DNA of 12,052 bases, from positions 1-12,052 of the forward strand of contig JAMDBP010000018.1 of NCBI GenBank assembly GCA_023487825.1, in the 5' to 3' direction. Below, in pieces: positions 6,719-12,052 of the stretch. How positions within the stretch are numbered: position 1 is the stretch's first letter; every line of letters begins with the position of its first letter. The notes beneath the pieces are model-generated. The model was not told the origin of the DNA, did not search any database, and was given only the letters and a program-made list of their open reading frames with translations. The position numbers were made by a program, and so were the translations under genes. Origin of the DNA: Candidatus Martarchaeota archaeon. Its GTDB lineage: Archaea > Micrarchaeota > Micrarchaeia > Micrarchaeales > CABMGC01.

Positions 6719-6865
6719 ATGAGATATAATGTTGTCGTTAAGAGGCGCTTCCAGGATATACGGGTATACAAGATAATAAAACGCATGAATGACAGATCCA
6801 ATAAACTATCAAGAGCCGTAATGAAATTCTTGGAGAAGAAGATGAGCGAGGAAAAGAAAGTATAA
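6719..6865 (+). CDS. Small basic protein, possible ribbon-helix-helix DNA binder
   Basis: This is a 48-codon ORF beginning 8 bases after the preceding stop and ending about 25 bases before the surface-protein gene. About one third of its residues are Lys or Arg. The order is a short strand (YNVVVKRR, 3-10), a helix (about 12-25), an N-x-S-like turn, and a second helix (LSRAVMKFLEKKM, 30-42). That layout resembles the Arc/CopG ribbon-helix-helix fold, where a strand pair from a dimer enters the DNA groove. The codon choices (AGA, AGG, ATA, AAG) match neighbouring genes. Against it are its small size and a weak Shine-Dalgarno (AGGTTA). It may be a local regulator of the operon; this is inference. 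Confidence 0.5.
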   Translation: MRYNVVVKRRFQDIRVYKIIKRMNDRSNKLSRAVMKFLEKKMSEEKKV

Positions 6866-6890
6866 CTGTTTATTTTAGTGGTTAGGTTTG

Positions 6891-9314
6891 ATGAAGAGAA
6901 GGAAGCTGTCCAAGACAGTGGTTATAGGGGTAATCGCGGTAATCTTAATAGCAATAATGGCAGTTATTCTGATAGAAAATGCCATAAGCAGCGCATTAAG
7001 CTCGTACCACCCTCCAGTCCCTGCAGGCAATATTAGCAGCTCATTAAGCATGCAGAATGCGTTTTTCGGTGACTATGCAAATTCAACAGCGTTTGCAGCA
7101 TACGCGAAACTGAATTATAGGGAAACCAATGCCTCGTATGTTAACTTTACATTAAGGGTATTCAAAACAAATCCTATCCCAAAGATATATCTTGTAGACA
7201 CTGACAACTATTGTATAAACTGCTTCCTCGGAGCGACCATGGAGCAGGAACTTCAGCATTATCTGAGCCAGTACGGACTAATACTGAACCAATCGAGTTT
7301 CAACTACATACAGCTTAATAACCTCTCCTCTGTAGCTCCAAATTCAATAATAATAGTGCCTTCAGGACTCATCCCACTGTCCTTCCTTCCGATACAGAAC
7401 AGCTCCCTAAGCGGCTACAATTCCTGCCCGTTAAACTACAACTACAGCATAATAAAGATGTTAAATAATGGAGACACGATATTCTATGTAGGTGACAATT
7501 TCTCAAGAACAGTATCGTGCGGACAGCAGATAATACAAACTCCTCAGAGCATAATAAATCAGCTCTCATCAATTGGTATAGGCACAAGACCTGCAAATGC
7601 CACTGATATAAGAGTGGCAAGGGAGCAGAAATACCTCACATTTAACTCACCGACATTCCTGTTCACAAACGGATACGTTGCGCCAGCATCAACATACGTT
7701 AATGCCTACAATGGAAGCGTAGTCGCACTTAGCAGCTATCCTTCCGAAGGGTGGAAGAACGCATCTGCGCTTTCGAGGGATATAGCTGCACTCATAGACC
7801 TGCACTACTGGAATGACGAGCTGGCATCAGGCAGCACAGGAATTAATATAATAACTAACAAGAGCTCATCAGGACAGATTGCGCTTGTGACAAACACCAC
7901 TCAGGCAAGCATGCAAGATATTACGAACATCTCGTTATCAAGCACATATGTACTGGCAAGCGCATATTTCTATAATTCTGCAGGTCAATTAAGGGAGAAT
8001 AATACACTATTCAGGCTAAACGGACTTGAAAACGGATATTTAGATACGCTGGCAGCGGTACCACAGACTGCAAGCGAATACATAAGTGCTGGTGCTACAA
8101 ACATAACGAGCAATTTTGACTCCTTCCATATCTACATATACAATCTAAGCTATGAAGAGCCGGTGCAGTATCTTTTCATAGGCCAGATGAAGCCGAATGT
8201 GACGTTCATAAAACCAATCTCATTCTCGCTTCCTGGAGGGTATTATATAGCATCACTCATAGACTCCAACAATAATACATACGCGCGTGCAATCTTCAGG
8301 ATATACAATACAAATATAACTACAGCACAGCCATTCTCATTCAGTAACAGGACATTCACATTCTCGCTTCATAGCGGAGGGTATCCACTTACAGGAATTC
8401 CCTATAGTATATCCCTTAACGGACAGTATGTTCAAAACGGCACCGTAAACAACAGCATAATAAAATACTCCTTACCTGGAGGTTCTGTACTTAGCTACGG
8501 GAACGAGACATTTACCGTGAAGGTCTTAGGTGCCACTGATACAATAATAATGCCTTATACCAACTCGATATTTAACATACCTCCTTTATACATAGAGTTC
8601 GCCATAGCAGCAATCGTTATAATCTTATTAAATAAAATACTTGTTCCTCCAAATATAGACAGATACTACATAAACGTGCAGGAATTCAGCCATACTAACA
8701 GGGCAAAGGTTAAAGAGCCTCCAGAGACAATCCTTAAGGTATTTGATCAGGTCAACTATTACTATCACTGGAGATATATGCCATTAACAGCAGAAGAGGT
8801 AAAATCCGGGATATCCGGAAATGTGAGATATGGCAATATGCCAATAGCTGTGACACTGCAGAATACGTATACTGTGTTGAACAGGATGATGAGGAAGGGG
8901 CTCGTGGTTGAGGCTTCAGATTATTATGCGCCCAAGAGCTGGGAGGAAGCATCAAAACATGACATAGAGTATCTTGTAATCTTCCGTAAGCTCAGGGACT
9001 ACAGCGTAGCTAATGCAATGCTCTTCACAGACCTTGATGCTTATGACAATGTGGACATGATGATAACAAACAAGGGAGTGCAGAACTATGTCTACATATA
9101 CTCAAAGCTGTCAGAGAACCAGAAGCTCAGGAACATACCGTTGAGCAAGAATCACAAGACCTTTATCGTCTTCTTGACAGACGAAGACAGACTGGCATTC
9201 ATAGATAGGCTAAATATCTCATATGGAGAGGAGAGCGAGATATTGAGGATGAGCATCGAATCCCTGGATATAAGGCTCATAGATACTGGCGATCTGACAC
9301 AGCTCAAGCTCTAA
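6891..9314 (+). CDS. Large sequon-rich surface protein with cytoplasmic winged-helix-like domain
   Basis: The protein has 807 residues. A basic start (MKRRKLSK) is followed by a membrane helix at 9-28, an external region of about 530 residues, a second helix at about 563-583, and a cytoplasmic part to the end. The external part holds about 25 N-x-S/T sequons; the last 225 residues hold only one. This fits an N-glycosylated exterior and cytoplasmic ends. Residues about 95-230 show strand-helix repeats (IYLVDTD, SIIIVPSG, GDTIFYVGDN) like a Rossmann or glutamine-amidotransferase-like fold, but no catalytic triad is evident. Cysteines 108, 111, 179 and 210 could form disulfides. Later segments are beta-rich. 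Residues about 625-690 resemble a winged helix (LTAEEV...TVLNRMMRKGLVVE). ATG 6891 is preferred to the TTG at 6888; AGGT lies just upstream. It may be the surface-exposed or receptor component of the adjacent machine, an inference from position. Confidence 0.85.
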   Translation: MKRRKLSKTVVIGVIAVILIAIMAVILIENAISSALSSYHPPVPAGNISSSLSMQNAFFGDYANSTAFAAYAKLNYRETNASYVNFTLRVFKTNPIPKIYLVDTDNYCINCFLGATMEQELQHYLSQYGLILNQSSFNYIQLNNLSSVAPNSIIIVPSGLIPLSFLPIQNSSLSGYNSCPLNYNYSIIKMLNNGDTIFYVGDNFSRTVSCGQQIIQTPQSIINQLSSIGIGTRPANATDIRVAREQKYLTFNSPTFLFTNGYVAPASTYVNAYNGSVVALSSYPSEGWKNASALSRDIAALIDLHYWNDELASGSTGINIITNKSSSGQIALVTNTTQASMQDITNISLSSTYVLASAYFYNSAGQLRENNTLFRLNGLENGYLDTLAAVPQTASEYISAGATNITSNFDSFHIYIYNLSYEEPVQYLFIGQMKPNVTFIKPISFSLPGGYYIASLIDSNNNTYARAIFRIYNTNITTAQPFSFSNRTFTFSLHSGGYPLTGIPYSISLNGQYVQNGTVNNSIIKYSLPGGSVLSYGNETFTVKVLGATDTIIMPYTNSIFNIPPLYIEFAIAAIVIILLNKILVPPNIDRYYINVQEFSHTNRAKVKEPPETILKVFDQVNYYYHWRYMPLTAEEVKSGISGNVRYGNMPIAVTLQNTYTVLNRMMRKGLVVEASDYYAPKSWEEASKHDIEYLVIFRKLRDYSVANAMLFTDLDAYDNVDMMITNKGVQNYVYIYSKLSENQKLRNIPLSKNHKTFIVFLTDEDRLAFIDRLNISYGEESEILRMSIESLDIRLIDTGDLTQLKL

Positions 9315-9336
9315 TCTAATCAATGCACTGGAAAGC

Positions 9337-9351
9337 AGATGAAATTCATCT
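9337..9351. repeat. 15-bp palindrome between convergent genes
   Basis: AGATGAA and TTCATCT flank one central A in the 44-bp gap between the surface-protein gene and top6B. The arms match perfectly over 7 bp. A stable hairpin would need a larger loop, so it may be a protein site or a weak bidirectional end signal. No long T tract is present on either strand. Confidence 0.4.
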
Positions 9352-9358
9352 ATGGTAA

Positions 9359-10975
9359 CTACTCTTCAGCAGAATCTTCAGAAGCCTGATCCTCTACCGG
9401 TTCTTCTTCCTCCGGATCTTCCTTTCCCATGTCATATTTGCTCTCTACTATACGCTTAAGGGAGCTCTCTATCTGCTCCTTTTCAACTCCTGTAATATCG
9501 CTAAGGTCGGCAGAAAGCTGACCAACATATCTCATTATTGTCTTGTATCTGGACTCACGCACATGCATGTTCTTCTGTTTGTTTATATGTATCTGGAGCT
9601 TCCTGGCGCACTCCATGATTCCAAGTTTTAGCTCTTCTATTATCTCAGGCTCCTGTGATACCGCCTGCTTTCCTATTCCGTTATAAGGTATATAAACGCT
9701 GGATATGTTGACAAAGACGCTTATAGGCTCATCCCCGAAGTCTCTTATTCCGTATCTCTTCCATTGTATCTGATTTACAGCTTCTGTTATCGCACAGACA
9801 GAGCCGTCGAACAGCAGTGGAACCTTATTTGCAAAACGCATTATAGTCCCCTTTGTACCCTCCTCGGTCTTCTTTCCCGCGTCTCCTCCGTAAGCTATTC
9901 CAGCTTCAACGACAAATGGTATTCCTCCCTTGAATATCTTTGGCTTTCTCTCAGTTACGCTGATAAACTGGGGATTTATTATGTTCAGCATTGCGGTTTC
10001 CATCTGCGCTGCGCCTATGACCGAGAGCGAATCTGTCTCAGGGGCTATCCACTTGACACCCTTAAAAGCATTGACGAGCTTCTCTGCCTCGGGCCACGTT
10101 AATTCACGCGGCTTCTTACCAAAATCGATGTCCTTTGCAATCCCTTTGAGTTCATCTATCTTTGCGGCACTGACTCTTGAGAAGCTCTCCATAAGGAAGG
10201 ACGATATATTGCTATTATCAGTAACATGCGCAAAGTCGAGCAGGTCCCTCGCGCTTATTCCAAGAGGATGCGGTTTGGTCTGCTTTGGCCTTTTCGGCAT
10301 CTCGTTAACTGACCTGGGGAAGACAGTCTCTTTCCCATCCGGCTCAAGAAGTTTTATTGTTGCATGAGGATTTGATAGTGCAGTTCGCTTCACATATTCA
10401 TAGACTCCATGGTCACTCCTCTCATACTTCGTATCTCCAAACTCTCCGCTTACAGATGTGCCCCTGAAGTCCTCAAGCGTTGTCTTCATGTTTGTTATGA
10501 GAGGTTTGTTTGTCTTTATGTCTATTGCGATATCGCACTCAAAGGCACCCTTTCCTGTACCTGATTTTGCATGTATCGGCTTTCCAGTGGTTATTGCCGC
10601 AAAGAGAGTGCATCCTCCGGCCCCTATTCCCTGCTGTCCGCGCTGCTGGAGGTATCTGTGGAACTTTGTTCCTGAAAGTATGCTGGCAAGCGCCTTTCCT
10701 ATATGCTTCTGTGGTATTCCCGGACCATTGTCAGTAACAGTTACCATGTGCCTGTTCTCATTTACCTCTTTGACCTCTACGCTTATCTCAGGGAATATTC
10801 CTGCCTCTTCGCAGGCGTCAAGGGAGTTGGCAACATACTCGTGCACTACTGTAGTAAGGGATCTGACCTTCCCGGAATAACCGAGCATCTGGCTGTTCTT
10901 CCTGAAGAACTGCGTTATCGACTGCTCCTTGAACTCCTTGAATATCTCATCAGCGTTTTTCTCTCCGGTCGCCAT
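9359..10975 (-). CDS. top6B: DNA topoisomerase VI subunit B (type IIB topoisomerase ATPase)
   Basis: This 538-residue subunit binds ATP, dimerises and gates the Top6A cleaving subunit, giving strand passage that relaxes and decatenates DNA. The GHKL (Bergerat) motifs are intact: N-box HEYVANSLDA with E46, N50 and D53; G1 box DNGPGIP at 82-88; and G2 box GQQGIGAGG at 113-121. A helix-two-turn-helix region follows at about 235-285 (from PHPLGISARDLLDFA), then the transducer domain to about 500 and an acidic tail (DPEEEEPVEDQ onward). Length and order match archaeal Top6B. I start it at ATG 10975, four bases after the KH stop; a GTG at 10987 would overlap that gene by 8 bases and add only four residues. 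It is co-transcribed with the KH gene. Top6A, often adjacent in archaea, is not in this window, because the next gene is convergent. Confidence 0.96.
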   Translation of the reverse strand: MATGEKNADEIFKEFKEQSITQFFRKNSQMLGYSGKVRSLTTVVHEYVANSLDACEEAGIFPEISVEVKEVNENRHMVTVTDNGPGIPQKHIGKALASILSGTKFHRYLQQRGQQGIGAGGCTLFAAITTGKPIHAKSGTGKGAFECDIAIDIKTNKPLITNMKTTLEDFRGTSVSGEFGDTKYERSDHGVYEYVKRTALSNPHATIKLLEPDGKETVFPRSVNEMPKRPKQTKPHPLGISARDLLDFAHVTDNSNISSFLMESFSRVSAAKIDELKGIAKDIDFGKKPRELTWPEAEKLVNAFKGVKWIAPETDSLSVIGAAQMETAMLNIINPQFISVTERKPKIFKGGIPFVVEAGIAYGGDAGKKTEEGTKGTIMRFANKVPLLFDGSVCAITEAVNQIQWKRYGIRDFGDEPISVFVNISSVYIPYNGIGKQAVSQEPEIIEELKLGIMECARKLQIHINKQKNMHVRESRYKTIMRYVGQLSADLSDITGVEKEQIESSLKRIVESKYDMGKEDPEEEEPVEDQASEDSAEE

Positions 10976-10979
10976 AAAA

Positions 10980-11477
10980 TTACACACTCTTTAGCTTTCT
11001 CCTTTCCTTTTCCATCACCGCATAAGCCGTGCTGTGCTTTCCTCCGTCAAGCAGTATGTTTATGCCTGCCTTTGCGATTCTTATTTCATCTATATTGCCT
11101 ATAAGGCTTATGGTATCTCCGTATATCTCTATTGCAGCTCCGCTCACTTCTTCCATATAAATCTTTGCCTTGCCATCAGTGCCTATTATCCTTGCAATCA
11201 TCCTCTTCTTCTTTACCTTATTGGATGCTATGTCCCCAACATCTATGCTTTCGAAGAAGAAGTCTTCGTTCAGCAGCTTAAAAGCGGTATTCAGCTTGAA
11301 GCCTCGCGCTATCGCCTGAATAATGCCCTTTGCAGCATATTCTGCGTATGCGTCCCCATCTATTGTGACCTCGTTCTTGCCCTCAATAATTATCTTGCAC
11401 TCCAATCTCTTCTCTATAGTGGCAATTGCGTCTTTCAATGCGTGGACTCTTGCCGCAGGTATGAGTATGCGCTCCAT
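10980..11477 (-). CDS. Dim2/Pno1-type KH-domain RNA-binding protein
   Basis: The protein has 165 residues and two KH domains, as in archaeal Dim2/Pno1, which binds 16S rRNA near its 3' end during small-subunit maturation and, in archaea, can bind initiation factor 2. The first KH (about 1-60, MERILIPAARVHALKDAI) lacks a clear GxxG. The linker contains the typical AIARGF and LLNEDFFFESIDV. The second KH (about 91-150) carries RIIGTDGKAK with GxxG at 99-102, then EIYGDTISLIGN. The ATG at 11477 is chosen because a TATA-like box is centred about 33 bp upstream; a GTG at 11486 would lie at or before the predicted transcription start. It leads a two-gene operon with top6B. The recognition is of the family; orthology with Dim2 is very likely. 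Confidence 0.92.
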   Translation of the reverse strand: MERILIPAARVHALKDAIATIEKRLECKIIIEGKNEVTIDGDAYAEYAAKGIIQAIARGFKLNTAFKLLNEDFFFESIDVGDIASNKVKKKRMIARIIGTDGKAKIYMEEVSGAAIEIYGDTISLIGNIDEIRIAKAGINILLDGGKHSTAYAVMEKERRKLKSV

Positions 11478-11506
11478 TGTAAACACGGTGAATGTGCAGC
11501 CTTTAC

Positions 11507-11513
11507 TTAATAA
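11507..11513 (-). promoter_or_regulatory. TATA box for the KH-top6B operon
   Basis: On the minus strand the core is TTATTAA, preceded by CAAAG, which resembles a purine-rich BRE. It is centred about 33 bp before the ATG at 11477 and predicts a leader of roughly 7 bases. Confidence 0.5.
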
Positions 11514-11588
11514 CTTTGCGCTGGAAAGCCTGTAATGGCTCTACAAAGCAGATATTTATGCACCAGGATCAGGACATGTACAATTTCA

Positions 11589-11645
11589 CTGCATATTTCT
11601 TCATGCAGCACATGTTCCGACGTGAACAAGTAATCGGAAGTTCCA
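11589..11645. repeat. Cluster of short inverted repeats in the divergent intergenic region
   Basis: The roughly 280-bp gap between the KH gene and the right-edge gene holds several dyads: CTGCAT/ATGCAG at 11589-11608; TGTTC/GAACA at 11613-11628; TTCCGA/TCGGAA at 11615-11639; and GGAA-N-TTCC at 11637-11645. Each is short and they overlap. They may be regulator sites or chance. No tRNA or credible ORF was found in this gap. Confidence 0.3.
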
Positions 11646-11660
11646 ACTCTTTCAGTAAGG

Positions 11661-11670
11661 TTTAAATATC
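11661..11670 (+). promoter_or_regulatory. TATA box for the right-edge gene
   Basis: TTTAAATATC, preceded by GTAAGG, is a strong archaeal TATA candidate and predicts transcription start near 11691. A second AT-rich element (TTATTTTATA, 11671-11680) follows it. The predicted start falls inside the TCATGA array, so a protein bound there should block initiation. Confidence 0.6.
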
Positions 11671-11683
11671 TTATTTTATACAT

Positions 11684-11733
11684 TCATGATTGAATCATGA
11701 TTCATTCTGAAATAGTTCATGAATCTTTCATGA
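11684..11733 (+). promoter_or_regulatory. Helically phased array of TCATGA palindromes (putative operator)
   Basis: TCATGA occurs at 11684, 11695, 11717 and 11728, with spacings of 11, 22 and 11 bp. The empty grid position at 11706 holds a degenerate copy (TCTGAA). The flanks agree too, giving a rough consensus NTTCATGATT. Two larger perfect palindromes are nested in it: 11684-11700 (8-bp arms around one G) and 11691-11704 (14 bp). All sites face the same side of the helix and overlap the predicted transcription start, as expected for cooperative binding of a dimeric repressor. The binder is unknown; autoregulation by the adjacent gene is possible. Confidence 0.65.
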
Positions 11734-11756
11734 TACAATTGCGAGCTGTGTTGGGT

Positions 11757-12052
11757 ATGGATACAAACAAACAAATCACAGAAGAGATTAATAAACTTAG
11801 GGAGGAGATCCGCTTACTTTCGGAAAAGAAGGAATCCGACCAGGGAGCAGGTATGATCGCACTTATAAAGTATGTTACAGAGGAGAGGGAGAGGACGGAG
11901 AAACTGCTAATGACAATGGCAGAGAAGATAAGAAGGATGGAGAGCAGGCAGCAGTTGGGGGTACAGGAACATGTGCCTGCTCAGGATAATGCTAAAGGAA
12001 AGAACTTCGAAGAGATTGCACTATCAGATACTGACAGAAGGATAATAGACTT
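11757..12052 (+). CDS. Coiled-coil protein, likely DNA-binding regulator (3' end beyond window)
   Basis: An open frame of 98 full codons reaches the right edge. Residues 1-65 are a charged coiled coil (EEINKLREEIRLLSEKK; TEERERTEKLLMTMAEKI). After a polar linker comes an LSDTDRRIIDF segment, the kind of sequence that often opens a helix-turn-helix in archaeal regulators, but the remainder lies outside the window. Codon use is typical of the window from ATG 11757 onward. In-frame ATGs at 11730 and 11697 would extend it into the palindrome array with unlike codon use. ATG 11697 would fit a leaderless start about 32 bp from the TATA box, so the start is uncertain. Its placement behind a phased operator suggests a self-regulating transcription factor, which is an inference. 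Confidence 0.65.
   Translation, partial: MDTNKQITEEINKLREEIRLLSEKKESDQGAGMIALIKYVTEERERTEKLLMTMAEKIRRMESRQQLGVQEHVPAQDNAKGKNFEEIALSDTDRRIID

Noticed and set aside
9930..10880. Plus-strand ORFs of 112-145 codons across top6B
   Set aside because: They are antisense to a gene with fully conserved GHKL motifs.
10976..10987. GTG at 10987 as top6B start
   Set aside because: It adds only four residues and overlaps the KH gene; ATG 10975 fits better, though it is not proven.
11684..11733. CRISPR-like or coding repeat
   Set aside because: The units are about 11 bp with no spacers of CRISPR size, and the period is not a multiple of three.
11487..11756. tRNA or structured RNA gene in the divergent gap
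   Set aside because: No cloverleaf, TTCGA-type loop or long stem was found; only short dyads.

Overview
The window looks like the chromosome of a small-genome archaeon, possibly a DPANN lineage such as Micrarchaeota; the lineage is an inference. The archaeal evidence is a DNA topoisomerase VI B subunit, a Dim2/Pno1-type KH protein, TATA boxes about 26-32 bp before start codons with little or no leader, TTG starts, and heavy use of ATA, AGA and AGG codons. No rRNA, tRNA, CRISPR array or insertion sequence was seen.

Layout. Positions 1-807 (minus) hold most of an AT-rich gene for a secreted or membrane-anchored protein that runs off the left edge. Two divergent promoters lie in the 88-bp gap after it. 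From 896 to 9314 nine genes run on the plus strand: a membrane protein with a long basic tail; two paralogous two-helix membrane proteins resembling PrgI plus a VirB4 N-terminal domain; a VirB4/HerA-type ATPase without its own N-terminal domain; a small helical protein that repeats the ATPase's C-terminal module; a zinc-ribbon protein with two membrane helices; a coiled-coil protein ending in a winged-helix-like domain; a 48-residue basic protein that may be ribbon-helix-helix; and an 807-residue sequon-rich surface protein with a cytoplasmic winged-helix-like region. Converging on this block are top6B and, upstream of it, the KH gene. At the right edge an incomplete coiled-coil gene starts divergently from the KH gene.

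Working model (inference). The 896-9314 block is a minimal type IV secretion-like membrane machine: a ring ATPase docks on two membrane-anchored VirB4-N-like subunits, with accessory DNA- or metal-binding proteins and a large glycosylated surface component. Whether it moves DNA or protein, inward or outward, cannot be told from sequence. No relaxase, coupling protein or pilin is visible.

The clearest regulatory signal is at 11684-11733. Four TCATGA palindromes sit on an 11-bp grid (spacings 11, 22, 11) just after a good TATA box and before the right-edge gene, like a helically phased operator.
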